A DNA stretch of 64,000 nucleotides. Source: Siniperca chuatsi. Taxonomy: Eukaryota > Chordata > Actinopteri > Centrarchiformes > Sinipercidae. Of this stretch, positions 37,305 through 49,556 are shown one piece after another; the stretch's first letter is position 1, and each line of letters begins with the position of its first letter. The notes under the pieces are model-generated. The model was not told where the DNA came from, made no database searches, and saw only the letters and a list, made by a program, of their open reading frames with translations. A program made the position numbers and the translations under genes. The stretch is taken from positions 16,286,501 to 16,350,500 of the forward strand of contig NC_058064.1 of the NCBI RefSeq assembly GCF_020085105.1. The letters are read 5' to 3'.

Positions 37305-40300
37305 TTGACTTGCTAAATTCTTGTTAAGAGCAGCAATGCCAACTGGTCGGTCCATCACTTCGGTCCAGACTGAAATACTCTGACAACTATTAGATGGATT
37401 GCCAAGAAATTTGGTACGGACATTCACATCCTACTCAGTATGAATGTTATAAACTTTAGTGATCCCTTAACTTTTCATCATGGCCAGAATTTAAATTTGT
37501 CAAACTACTTTGGTTTTGACCAAATACTTGTAAAACTTTCCCATCAACCTCAGCTTTACTTTGTTTGGTGCTAATTGGCAAATGTTAGCATGCTAAAATA
37601 CTAAAAAAAGATGGTAAAGATCGTACCTGTTAAACATCAGCGTGTTAGCATTGTCATTGTGAGCATGTTAGCATTTAGCGGAGAGCACTGCTGCTCCTAA
37701 GTAGAGCATCACAGTGCTGCTAGCATGGCTGTATTCTCAAGCTGTGTCCTAATTGCATACTACATACTAATTCTATAGTATACTGTTTTAGCAGTTAGTA
37801 TACAAAAATATCAACAAACTTTGCCATTTTATACTAATGAGAAATGATACAATATGTGTGACATCACTACATACTAAAAACCTGCTTAGAATCAGTATGT
37901 AGTACGGATTTGGGACACATTAGTCTTGCTTGTTTGCGCACAGCCATTAAAACAACTGCTCCAAATTTTGCAGAATATAAGTTGGAAACATAAATGGCAT
38001 TGTGAATCCAGCCTAGACAATATACTCTTTGAAATGATCCTTGGAAAGAAGTGGATAACATGTCATCTCCCACTTCCTGTCACTCTTAAACTGATAAGTG
38101 GATACTTGCCAGATGCTATGCTGCGACACTGGTTTGTGCATTCAACACAGCATAGCTAACCAAATAAAGCCAAACCTGACTCAAATCTAGTATATTGTTC
38201 ATGATCTTCTATTCTAAAAGCCAACAAGTAAAATATGCAGACCTTGCCCCAGGTGCTGACATATTTGTCCGTGTACTCATTCACAAAGATGTTGATCCCC
38301 GCGTTGAGCATGGCTCTCTGCAGGGAGGGGCCACTCATCCACTTCCCTATGAGGTGAGAGGGACCTCTCTCTTGGTCTGACTGCAACATAACCTGATTAC
38401 CCTGTTAGTCAAATAGGCACAAACACAAATTATAACAGTCAAGCTACATCTCCTGATTTACTCTTCTATGTGGGTTCAGCACTTTCCAGTCTCTTACCTG
38501 GATCGTGATACTGAGGTCAATGAGTGCCCCGTTTATGGTGAAAAGAGCTGAGTCTTGGCCCAATGGCCTGAGCTCCCAGCTCTGGAAGGGAAGGTTGGCA
38601 TATGTTTCCTGCATCAGCACAAAGGCCTGGAAGGAGTCCATCTTGAAGGAGATCTTGGCCTCTGCTTCCTCATAAGAGACATCAATGATACCGTCCATCC
38701 TCCACCTCTTCCCTGGATGAAAAAAACAATTTCACATTTGACTTTTTGGTGCCTTTCAAATGTTTTTCAAAACCTGATCTGTCAATTCCAAATCAGCCAT
38801 ACCTGCAGCATCCCAGCGAGCCACTTGGGGAGTTTCCAAGAAGACAACAGAGTCAGGCAATGTCACAGACACACCAACAGGAGGGCAGGTAAGAGGTTTG
38901 TCGTCATCTAAGTTAGACTTCTCCATAGGGTAGGGGAACACCTGGAGCCCTTTGTCCAACAACTAGAAAACAATGAGCACGGTGGGTGTTTTGTGAGGTC
39001 AACTTTAGCTGCTGGGCCTGGTGTAAGCAGCAAACACTGAAACCCTTTTCTATTTACCTGTCTAATTTCCCAGCCATTGACCTGGTGGGCTTGTGGCGGG
39101 AGGTGAAACACGTCATAGTAGAGGACCCCACCCAAAGGTGTGTACTGCATTAAGTCCACCACCTGGACACCGCGGTCCATCACTGTCAGCTGCACTGGGG
39201 GAGAAGTCAAGTCCCCCTCAGCTGAAGAGAGAAAAAGAATCATCCAAGACAGAAGAAGAGCTGTTGATTAATACCTCAACGGAAAAATGAAATTTTTTGT
39301 CTTTTGAAACTTGATTTACTTATTGATGTAGACAGATCTTAATCTACATTATAAAACATTAGCAACTTAGATTTAGTTATTCAGTGGTGTTAGTCCATGT
39401 ATCAAAAGACCTGTCAATCATTTTGAGTGAAAGCAGGTTTAAATCTTGCATGGTAGGGCTGTCTTTTTGTTTACATTTGGAGTGTCAGGACGTGTCAGGC
39501 TGGGCATCTTACCCCTGAGTGCCTCCATCTGAGTCTGTATCTGGCTCCCTTGACCTTCTGCAGACTGGGCACTGTTTCTCCTTGACTGTAGACTGGCTGC
39601 ACTCTGTGAGATACATACACAGTAAGAATGAAAACATCACATTGAATTTAGTAACCCAGACCAGGAAGTCTTTCCTTCATCTTACCTTCCTCCCTTCAAA
39701 CCCTTGGACGGACTGCACCTCCTCGTCCGCTCTCTGCTGCTGCGCCTCATTGTCTTCCTTCACCTCCCCCTCTCCTTTTGTCTCCCCTTGCTCAGGTACA
39801 TCTATGTCTGCTGGAACCTCCTCACCGCCTGCAAGAGATCTGGGACCAAACACATGAGGAAAGACAAGGACACAGAGCAAAGAGAACATGATTATTAACA
39901 GCATTATTAGTACTGTAAAAATATTCATAGTAATAGTAGTATTAGCTGTATTAGCAGCGGTAAGAGCACTATCAGATAAGTACCTGTGGCTGGGTGTGTG
40001 TATTCTCAGGTGAGCCATCCTGGACACCAAGGACAGGTGGTCATAACGTGTGTGGAGGATCCGTATAGCGATATCGCTCACAGCCAGCTGTTTGGGAAGC
40101 TCAAAGCCCAGGCCCGCCTCTTTAAAGTTTAAACCTTTAAACCTGAATGGACCAGTTAGAAGCGAAAGAGAAATACTAAATACTTGCACTTCCTGCTAAA
40201 TATGAATGTTCCAATTACAGTGTTATGACCTGTGAGTTCACAGGTCACACATATGCCATGACATATGCTCTTGTTCTAAGGTTCTTACAAAACATTTGAA

Positions 40301-43300
40301 TAACCATTGCAAAGTATTGCTACCTGTGTTCTACATTCATAATTCAGTTTTTATACTTTATTACTGCTTTTCATACTACTTCAAATGTAAAGTATAAATA
40401 AAATATAAAATATTGGATCCCTTACCCATCAAGTCACAGCTGCACACCTTACTCTTTCTTTTATTGTCACATTTAACCCATTTAATGTATTTGTAGCACT
40501 TTCTTCCACAAACCTTGGATTCTTCTTGAGGTTGGCCCAGAGACACAGTGTAATATTGTCATCTTTGACCACAGTCTGCATGTTGCCTGTCTCAGTGTCG
40601 ATGTTCGCACTAGCTGTCTATGACCAGCGAGCCACAAAACACAAAAATATGAATGATTCCAAAAAGCCATCACACACACTGTTTGCACATTTTGCCTTGG
40701 ACATTGCACATTACTAAAAAGCAACCCATGCAGAAAATAATAAATACATTTTATTATATAGCACAAGTACAATATGAGTCTTGTACCTTGAGGATCTCCT
40801 CAGTGGCGAGGTGGTGTTTGGAGTGGATTAGCTCCTGCAAATTTATGAGAGCCTCCTGGTACTTCTGGCCCTCTTGTGGATCTGTGACATCTCTGAGCAG
40901 ACCTTCCAGCTCCTCAATCAGCTATAAGGGATAACATTTATTTCATCACAGATTTTGTAACACTAGAATGCAGCAAATTATAATTTTCTCTCACACTTTT
41001 AAAAGGGATAATTCTAAATTTATAATGCAATGACTATATTGGATATTTTCCTAAATGGGCTTGTTTTAGGCATAAGGCAAATAATGATAATGCTGTTAAT
41101 TTGAATTAGTCATTTGGTGTAATTTTTTCTTGAAGTGGTGCTAAATACTGTAGCTCAGTAGGTAGAACATATCATTAATATTTATATGCTTAGTTGTATA
41201 GGTCATCCATGTAAAAAAATGCTTACTGTCAGAACTGTACAGCACTTTGGAGAAAATCTGGGAGCAGAATGATTATAAAGGAAACTTATTATGATTTGTA
41301 GGACAAAGTGAAACCTTAATTATATCAAAATAGAAGACTTACATCTTATCTACTACCTCACATTTAAAGAGACAAACACTAATGTGTCACTGAACAAAGT
41401 ATGCATATTCTCTATTTTGTATTGTGCTATTTTGACTATCATAAGACTGTTGTCGGGTTATAGAAACACTGACAAATGTGTTTTTCCTGCCTTTAATTCT
41501 TTGTCTCTCACTTTCACACATTAATATTAGGGCTTCAGCTAACAGTTATCTTCATTATCAAGTAATTAACCCAAACTAATATCCTTAAGTTACTTCCTTA
41601 GTCTGATAAACAGCTGAAAACCCAGAAAATTCATATTTTTAATATATGAAATTACTCAAAGGTAGCATTGTTTTTCCTTGGGAAGCTGTAACCAGCAAAT
41701 ATTTGGTGTTGATATCTAATAAATAATTTGTTTACTGATCATTAAAACTGAAGTAGATTTACTCTTCATTGATCAACTAAGTGCAAGACATAAATATCTA
41801 CGATACACATAAAACACAGACCTTTAGAGCGAGGTTACATTGCTTGAGCACGAGTGTGATGTTGACTTCTGGGTTATCTCTCCATAGGCTGATATATGTG
41901 TTAATATCCTTCTGTACTGCTGGATCTGGGGTACCATCACAATGCATGTATCTCTCCCACTGGACACAAACAACATAATGTGTGTTAATATCAGCCAGAG
42001 GAAATCTGCTAGTGGTGCTTTGAAGGGAAGATGAGAATGCCTGATCAGGCTGTTTTAACTTCTAAATGTGTGGATGGGGACAAAAAGATAATATTTAGTT
42101 ATTTGTGTATCCACATTATAGTCTTGTTTTTCCATGCTGGCGTTTGCTTGAGTATGGATTTTTTTTAAAGTATTCTAAATAATGTGTATTTTTTGAGGAA
42201 AAATTTGATCATTGGTAACAATACATGTGTCAGACTTCCCAAATATATTTTATTAATGCAAAGTGTCCATCTTGCTAAATAACTAGCACAGACAGGAACA
42301 CACACCTTGGCTTTCTCCACAGCATCGGCTTTCCATTTGGATGCTGCAGTGTGATTCTCCTCCAGTAGATGGCGGAGTTCGTTCAGCTCATCTTCTCTGC
42401 GCTCTTGGTCCTGTCAGCAAAAGACACCCATGAACACTGCAAAGCAATATGCCCATACTAATCTACTGTGTATTTACATTTTCATAAAGAGTTGTCTATT
42501 TTAGTATTTACATTTCTGGTCTTCAATCAGGGTTTTGTTTGATACTGAATTTATCCTCACAAAGAAAAAGAATCAGATGATGCATTGCACATTGACTGAC
42601 ATGGTATTATATGCTATAGGGGACATCTTACCTTTAACTCAAGCCTTTTTAGCTCCTTCTCCTTTCTCTCTCTTTCCAATCTTTCCTGCTCTTCTTTCTT
42701 CGCTTGCAGTTGTGCTTCCTCTATAAAAGCAAAAGCACATATGATGTGTAAGTACAGTACCTCAACACATATCCTAAAACTGCAGGAATCTCTTTTATTC
42801 CTGGATAGTGTTTGGTAGAAACTCAAAACAGATTACTTTTCATCAGTTTCCTGCAGAGTTTAATGCCTCATACTAACCACATACACTGCATGAATGCCAA
42901 TGCTTCCAACAAGTACCTAATTTTGCCCCAGTATAGATTAATAGAGACAGATATTTGGATTACCTTCCTCTCGCAACCTCCTCTCCTCCTTCTCTTGCTG
43001 CTGCTTCTCCTTCTGAGCCTTGGTCAGCTTACGTCCCTTTTTAGATGACCGGCAAAACTTTACATATCAGTGTTTAACCGTGATGGCTCACTACAATATG
43101 TGTAGTTGGAACAGGGTACATTACTGGGGGAGAAGGGTGGGTACACACATGTGACTGTACAAGCGTGTTAATGACAATTACTGTAGGAGTAAGAGCCTGG
43201 CTGCATAAATATACTACTATGATGAATTATAAATGTGCTGACTGACTTTTGCTCATACCTTTCCTTTCTTGGGCGGCTATCATTCACAGGAGAAAACATA

Positions 43301-43612
43301 GAGAGAAAGTTAAAAATTTGAAACACGAATCCAAGAAATTTGGTAAGAAACTGAAGAAAAGAAAGAACATCAAAATTAAGGGTGCTTCCTGTTAATTTGA
43401 AAGCTACGCAGTTTAGCTACTAACGTTAGCTAATTGCCGTAATGTATTTACTATCCTTTAAGTTAGTAACTTAGGTTATATTAAGCCTTTCTATGTTTTG
43501 TAACAGTTAACTATAGTTCACGTTAAATCCTGCGGTTTAAAAAAATGATAACGACAATGATTAAGGCCAAACAGGGGCAATTTATTCGAAAAACAATGTA
43601 AAAACTTACCAT
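36234..43612 (-). CDS. dnai7: dnai7 (casc1): dynein axonemal intermediate chain 7 / inner-arm assembly factor
   Basis: Minus-strand coding exons: 43610-43612, 43259-43276, 42964-43036, 42632-42720, 42306-42410, 41822-41959, 40787-40921, 40514-40617, 39984-40142, 39686-39839, 39513-39603, 39058-39221, 38803-38962, 38498-38712, 38243-38380, 36869-36982, 36234-36509. The total is 2136 nt, 711 aa, close to human CASC1/DNAI7. The first ~95 residues are a Lys/Glu-rich helix (MPPKKGKGRKL, then KKEEQERLERERKEKE). Next come family blocks DDNITLCLWANLKKNPR, ELPKQLAVSDIAIRILHTRY, PLGGVLYYDVFHLPPQ, FQSWELRPLG and SACAFSWSKWN, ending LLCATRPLMYS. The family acts in motile cilia as an inner dynein-arm component or assembly factor. 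Two oddities: the start ATG is the last codon of exon 1, and exon 2 is only 18 nt. The gene is convergent with lrmp and divergent from etfrf1, as in human. Confidence 0.93.
37272..37298. repeat. Poly(T) run
   Basis: A run of about 27 T in a dnai7 intron, perhaps the tail of an adjacent reverse-inserted element. Confidence 0.8.
37330..37742. repeat. Interspersed repeat common in percomorph genomes
   Basis: The segment contains the run from CCAGACTGAAATACTCTGAC through GATGGATTGCCAAGAAATTT, then GTTAGCATGCTAAAATACT and TGTTAGCATTGTCATTGTGA, ending with GTGCTGCTAGCATGGCTGTA. From memory this is a high-copy element of percomorph fishes, here in a dnai7 intron. It carries no coding frame. The class is uncertain (non-autonomous DNA element likely). 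Confidence 0.8.
37743..37919. mobile_element. Short terminal-inverted-repeat element (MITE-like)
   Basis: TGTGTCC...GCATACTACATACT at 37743-37768 is inverted at 37894-37919 (AGTATGTAGTACGG...GGGACACA) over about 26 bp with a few mismatches. The 177-bp unit sits directly next to another repeat in a dnai7 intron and has no open frame. I could not see a clear target-site duplication. Confidence 0.6.
41520..41755. repeat. Degenerate interspersed repeat
   Basis: GGGCTTCAGCTAACAGTTAT, CTTCATTATCAAGTAATTAA and a closing GATCATTAAAACTG match from memory a frequent percomorph repeat containing CGATTAAT motifs. It lies in the dnai7 intron 40922-41821. Confidence 0.5.
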
Positions 43613-44077
43613 GTTGAAACTAAAAAGCTCTACAGCGTTCAAGTAACTATAGAAACGCTCACGCATGCGTGGTTTTCTGTTTTATTTGCGACGTAACAAA
43701 ACGACATACTGTAGTTAAAGGAAGGACAAAGAAAAGGACGGAGAAAGAAAAGGAGACGTGCCTTCATCAGCGTACCGCTGGAGTAAATCAACTCAACAAA
43801 AAACACGTGTAAATATGAATGCACTGTTTAATATGCTTGTTTGTTGAGTCTGCGACGAATGTAGTATGTGTTAAATGCTAACTAACATGCTAGATAAACA
43901 GCTGTAGCTAGCTTGATTACCGTTAGATGTCCCATCTCTTCTTTCTTTAGGGCTCTGGTTAATTCTGTTGTTTGACTGATTTCTGTCTTCATTCACTCAC
44001 GCCCACCGAATGTTTCTTTCTCTGCATTGTCATTTTAGTTAACGAACAGTTTCTCTTTCATATTATTCTCGTTTCAG
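43613..44077. promoter_or_regulatory. Shared divergent promoter region of dnai7 and etfrf1
   Basis: Head-to-head starts leave 465 bp between the dnai7 start codon and the etfrf1 coding exon. Seen here: a perfect 12-bp palindrome CACGCATGCGTG near 43659-43671, which resembles NRF1 sites, and GTTTCTATAGTTAC on the dnai7 strand at 43643-43656, matching 13 of 14 positions of the RFX X-box pattern. No TATA box is obvious. The noncoding first exon of etfrf1 must also lie here but its donor is not clear. Confidence 0.55.
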
Positions 44078-44459
44078 AAGTGTGAAAGGCCACCTCGCTT
44101 CTGACATGACCAACCCTTTCAGGGGTGAGGTTATCAGACTTTACAAAACTGTAAGTGGATTAGTTAATGACACACACTTACACACACAAGGTTCGGTTGT
44201 GTCCTGTGCTGCAAATGGTTTTATTGTGTTTCTCATTCTCCAAAAGCTGCTGTATCTTGGCCGTGAGTACCCCCAGGGAGCAGCTTATTTCAGACAGCGC
44301 CTGAAGTCAGCTTTCATCAAGAATAAAGACGTGACAGACCCAGAAAAGATCAAAACGCTTGTGGACCGTGGCGACTTTGTCATCAAGGAACTGGAGGCTC
44401 TCTATTTTCTCAGGAAATATCGAGCCATGAAGAAGAGGTATTATGAACCAGAAAAATAA
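44078..44459 (+). CDS. etfrf1: etfrf1 (lyrm5): mitochondrial LYR-motif regulator of electron transfer flavoprotein
   Basis: Two coding parts, 44106-44150 and 44247-44459, give 85 aa, close to the human 88. The protein starts [14 protein letters not shown], then [20 protein letters not shown], and ends [15 protein letters not shown]. The R-L-Y-K and L-Y-L-G-R-EYP context is the LYR-family signature of this member. It is a small basic three-helix protein that acts in the matrix, where the family member removes FAD from electron-transfer flavoprotein and so restrains fatty-acid oxidation. The ATG at 44106 is chosen because the upstream in-frame sequence has no ATG. The exon acceptor is at 44076-44077. 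The 96-nt intron is stop-free and frame-preserving. The gene is divergent from dnai7, as in human. Confidence 0.93.
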
Positions 44460-45233
44460 TGACACTCACAGCTAGCACCAAATTATCCTTCTGAAATGAA
44501 ATACAGGATGTGAAGAAAGTACAGTCAATGTGTCAATATTTTATTTATCATATTATGCAACAGTACTAATGAGATGCAGTACACATTACTCTGCAGAAAT
44601 GAAAAACTCATTGTATACCCATTGTATAAAAATACACTAAGTTCACCTCACAAGGGAAATGGAAGATCCATCTGTAAGAAGTGCCAGAAAGTGATGATCA
44701 TTTTTATTCACAAATTGTACCTTAAAGGCCAGTATTAGGTAAATCACAAATACTATATTAATATCATGGGTTTCCAGAACAGTTGTTAGGCCAGTGGCGG
44801 ATTATTGAGTGTAGCCAGAATCAACATGTCATCAATCAAGGTTAATTAATTTAATGTCCATTTTGAAATGGGTGTTCAGATCACGACTCTTGTCAGGGTT
44901 CATAGTTAATACAGTTGCAGACCTGCACCTGCTTTGTAATGAACTGCTGGTATCAGACTGACTGAATCATATTGTACAATGTATTTTGTATTTCAGTGTA
45001 TTTGTAAATACATGGTCGCATTTCTTGAAGAATGAATGCACATGACTATGTATCAATGCACTACTGCAGAGAAAACAAACAATATTTTAAAACAGTGATG
45101 TCCTGTGTCATAATAAAATCACAACAGTGTTCTTCAACAATTTAACTCCTTTACTGTCATTGCTTGGATGAGATTATACCATAAATATATTTGTTCTTTT
45201 GTATCGAGAACAAACACAACAACTGGTTGCACG
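44460..45233. other. etfrf1 3' region and decayed duplicate flank
   Basis: This is AT-rich, noncoding sequence. AATAAA at 45112-45117 could end the etfrf1 transcript. The last part (about 45090-45180) resembles sequence downstream of the slc5a8 last exon near 52160-52240, so it may belong to the decayed transporter duplicate. Confidence 0.45.
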
Positions 45234-45239
45234 TCATGT

Positions 45240-45350
45240 GCAAATGCTGCGTTTGTAATTCCACCTGCGAGTCATAGAAGACAGGACTGGTGTTACCAGA
45301 TTTCTTCTGTAAGGTTTCTGTCTCATAACCTTCGGAGGGAAAAGCACAAA
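45240..45350 (-). pseudogene. slc5a8-like last-exon fragment (copy C)
   Basis: The minus-strand frame reads KKSGNTSPVFYDSQVELQ, matching [17 protein letters not shown] of the intact last exon. It is isolated, with an eroded acceptor side and an altered C-terminus. It most likely derives from a third transporter copy together with the fragments at 46247-46558. Confidence 0.6.
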
Positions 45351-46246
45351 GCATACATCAGCAGACTTTGAAGAACTTGAGTAGGTAATAGAGCTGCTAA
45401 CAGCATTACATAAAGTAAAGATTTCCAAAATGTATGTACCAAAAATTATTGTTTAGATCAGAGTTTTTCAATTAAATTTTTGAGTAGCAAAGTACAAGGA
45501 ATTAGTGGCATCAACTTGTAACAAGATTTTATTACAAAATACTATTGAAGTATTTTCAAGAGCGTAAAGGGAACTCTGAACAGAGAATGCAGAATAGGTG
45601 AAATTCTATCACAAGGCAATTTCATTCATTCCTTTTTTTTAATATGTCAAAACATCTCCCACAATTCCCTCCAACTGAGAGGCTAGAAAACTCCGACATA
45701 CTAGATACTTTGATAATTACGTAAGGGGGAAACTATTTTAATTTTAAGCATAATTTAATATATATAAAGCATTTTTAAAGTTGGAAAGCCTTTTCTATAG
45801 TTTCAAGTCTTTCTAAAAAAGAATGTATGTTTTAATTTTCACTTTTGTTTAAACCAACAGCCTTATTTATGGTAAATGTCAAAATGGAAAAGCAATCAGG
45901 AAGTATCTGATAATAATCAAACTAAATTACTGACTTACAGTTTTGATGAGGTAACTATTAACTATAATGGAATATAATTGAAGTGCAATATTAAACCCTG
46001 GATGTAAAAGATTCACAATGCTGATTTGATGCCACAATAATCTTATACTGCTGTTTTGTATCAATTTGTATCCTTCCAGGTAAGCATTGCCTTTGGTTTG
46101 TCCAGGGATTGTGATGGTCGTGCTGTGTATGAAACATTTTCATTGTGAATGGGTCAACAACACCATTCCTTTATAAATCTGTCTTTGCAGTACTGGTATT
46201 ACTGCACCAACCACACAATGTGGATTTCTTCCATCCGGAAGTCTAC
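45351..46246. other. Noncoding spacer in the transporter array
   Basis: AT-rich sequence with no recognisable exon of the transporter on either strand and no other supported gene. Confidence 0.5.
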
Positions 46247-46558
46247 CTGGAACACATCAGGTTACACCACCGCCTTCAGACCACCCCGTAACAATGTAGA
46301 CCACAAACGGATGTTACAATACCACCATTCACATCCGGGTATCCAAATCAAACCTCAAGCACATCAGCCAATCAGGGGCACTCTCTGGTTGTGGGATACA
46401 TTTAAATATGCTATTTATCCATTAAAATAGGGGTCAGATTTCTGATTTGACCCACAGAGGTCAATGCCCTGTCACTATATGTGTTGACTGGTTTCTTAAC
46501 CACTGTCAGGGTAATGAGGAGCACAGATCTGAGCAGATGGGTTGCTCTGCTCCAGATA
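46247..46558 (-). pseudogene. slc5a8-like exon 3 and exon 6 fragments (copy C)
   Basis: 46504-46558 matches intact exon 3 (57370-57435) but is 11 nt shorter, breaking the frame. 46247-46286 matches exon 6 (56849-56887): its acceptor AG has become CG, and the conserved Trp codon of the [10 protein letters not shown] segment has become TAA. The order and strand are those of the functional gene, and exons 4 and 5 are absent between them. These exons are also missing from copy B, so this may be a third copy or a displaced piece. Confidence 0.75.
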
Positions 46559-49556
46559 CTTGGCAAAGACATAAAATAGACATTTAGAGGACATGATGAA
46601 TAGGAAAATTGAATCTAGAAACTGTGTGACAAACATTTTGTGTTTGTTAAGTCCATCTCAGTGTCACAGAAAGCAGGACTTGTGTTGCCAACTTTCTTCT
46701 CTCCGTTGTTTGTCAGGTCAGGCTTTCCTGCTCTTCTCGTGACCTGAAGTACAAAGCAGAAGTCAGCAGCTGTTATCAGTCTGTTGCTTTTAATATTGTT
46801 TCCCTGCTGCAGCACTCACTCTGCCTTTGAAAAACATCACTAGGTGATAGGAAGTTGTGTCTTCTTTCATTAAGGTAAGCCTCGAATCCACCCTCGCCCT
46901 CCAGCCTCCTGAAATGTACAAAACAGGGTCATTACAAAGCAGTCGGACAATGAGATCTGTTTCCCATACCCAAAGCACTTAACCAATGCCAACAGAATAT
47001 ATTTATTTACCTGTAAAGAAGCTGACTATCAGTCTCACACTGATAGCTGTTACAGTTCCAATGACACTGAAGTAAAGGTAGGATTCATAATCGAATATCT
47101 GCAATAATTACATTATAGTAGGTAAAAGAATGTTTTACCTGTGTTAACATTTGCTTATTAACATCATCATTAATATCATCTAGTGCCATCATCATCTACA
47201 GTATTATCCATCTGATATCATACTTAACTGCTGTTGCTGTCACAATAATTATTTAAATTAAAATATATTAAACAATATTTAATTATTTCATTCATCACAG
47301 CCAGTTTCACACAGATTTGCCATCTCTGTTGTGTACTGGGACTGTGGTGATGGAGGTCGGCTGTGTTGGCAGAGCAGTGGAGGTCCAATCGAGGCTGTCT
47401 GTTGTGAAGTTACAGCCCTCAGTGGTCAGTGACAGAGGTCGGGCCATAGCAGGAGGGGGAGGGTATATCTGGGCTCCGAGGCTCACACTCAAGGACGCAA
47501 GGAAAAAACTTACTTTGGAATTGGCAAATGGACAGAGGATATCCAAAGTGAATAGGCCAAGCAAAGGACCTCCAATGACACCACTGATGGTGACAGCTGT
47601 CTGTTTAAGGAGACACACATCTACAGTTCAGCCTTAAAAACACAATTTGAAGATGGTTCATTGTGGTAAGAAACTGTTAGCAGCTGTTTGGAGCAATTGG
47701 TTTTGAGCTATACTGCGTATAAAAAAAGAAATGATGATGCTTGTGTGTTAACAGATCCACTCTACCTGCATCATAGCTCCCATGAGTGACGCCACTCCAG
47801 CCATGGTAACATATACAACCCCAAATAAGAAACCTGCAACCACATTGTGTCATAAACTGAGATCTGAAAACTGGACAATTTAGTTACCAGAGTTACAGCC
47901 TCAGTCACATACTGGTGCTCATCGGACAAATCATTCACCTGACATACAGTATAAACTGCAAACAAGGACAAGCCACTTACTCAGTCTTGGACATCCAGGA
48001 CAGGTGTTTCTCAGACATGTTAGTGTACGGTTTGATCAGGTCCTCTAGTGTTGCTGTAGCCATTGCATTGATGCTGGAAGACACTGTGCTGGGGTTGATA
48101 TGACACCAAAATCACACACAATTTAGTCAAAGAAGAACCGTCATATAATATCTTGCATATATGGATGCAAAATTACAACTTTTTTTCCTGTCAGTCCAGG
48201 CAAGAACCACCATATTTTAACGGCCAATGTCACTTTGGAGTACTGGACATGTAAAACTGATCAAATCAATTACTTTAAATTTATGGTATGTTATATCAAA
48301 AGATGGTAAATGATGGTGATAATGGAGCTATACAATAATATGCCTAAAGGTTAACTGTGAACATTACCCAGGTAGACAACATGGCACAGCTTAAAATGCT
48401 AAGTGTGTGAGTTGGATCTGTGGAGTGGAATAACTTTAATGTTAAGTTTAAACCTCAGAGAGCTGCTATATACTGCTGCAAAAAATAGTCCGGGAAGGCC
48501 GGGATAGCCTGTCAAGGTGTCAAATATGGCATCAGCTGTAGAGAAGGGATGACAGGGATTAATATACATGATTGGGAATTCTTGGTAGCCCACAAAAAAG
48601 GACACATAAAAAGAAATGGTGGCACCATAGAGTGTGTGTGTGTGTGTCTGTGTGTAATGCCCAACAGTCGCAGTGATTGTGGGGTTGGATGCTGAAAAAC
48701 CTTTGATCCATGGGCCTATATGTTATTGGCATTCCAGTTTCTGTACAAGAACCCTAATACTGAAGCCTGATGTTTAGCATTGTGATTAAACCCCTGGCTG
48801 AGGCAATTAGAGATGAACTACATTTACACAGTATTCCAGAGGGGGATAAAGAGCATCTGTTATCAGGTCTCATTGCCCAGACTGGTGGAGCTGATACAAT
48901 CTTACTGAGAGATATTCAGGCTTACAGCTGAGAATATGGAGGTGGGAAGCAGGCTATGATTTGTTTTCTGTTTCTCTGTGCCCACAGTGCACACCAGTTT
49001 CCCTCTGTGGATAATAAAGTCAAGCAACAAAGGCAAGCAAATATGGTATTTCTATTTGCTTTCAAAGGCAGAGATTTTATTTGTAAGTAAAGCTTTGGAG
49101 GACTTGCTTTAAATGAGCCTGTTGCCATTTGACCATGTACCTAACTGTACGTCATCTGTGCGTTTATGTATTTATTTACTAACCAATGTGCAGTAAAGAG
49201 TACAGACAATGCCTGTTGAAATAATTCCACCCCACAGATCCACATCAGTAACTGTAGAGAGAGAGAGAGAGTCACTCAATGACGCAAAACCGGATTTAAG
49301 TGCCCTCATGTAGGAATTTGATGTGAATTGTAAACCTGGTTGACCGCTGTGCACTGAAAACAACATACCTTGGCTTAATGCGAGAGCTGGGCCATACATG
49401 ATGAGTCATTTTTGTGTGGATAATAGCCAATGCACAAAAACATCACATATGAAATGGAACTGTTACTTGCCACTTTTTACTGTCCAATCATCTGTATAAA
49501 AGTAATCTTTGTTCGGTTTGTAGATCACAAAACATGCTCTATATAGTATGGCTTTG

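Noticed and set aside
39828..39828. dnai7 exon acceptor at the CTTGCAG site (exon from 39828)
   Set aside because: Gives the wrong phase with the upstream exon and a stop; the upstream CCCAG site (exon from 39839) restores frame.
39677..40189. Single 170-aa minus-strand exon
   Set aside because: Reads through a dnai7 intron; splice sites and phase show two exons (39686-39839 and 39984-40142).
46149..46430. 93-aa plus-strand open frame
   Set aside because: Overlaps the antisense of the decayed exon 6 fragment and has no independent support.
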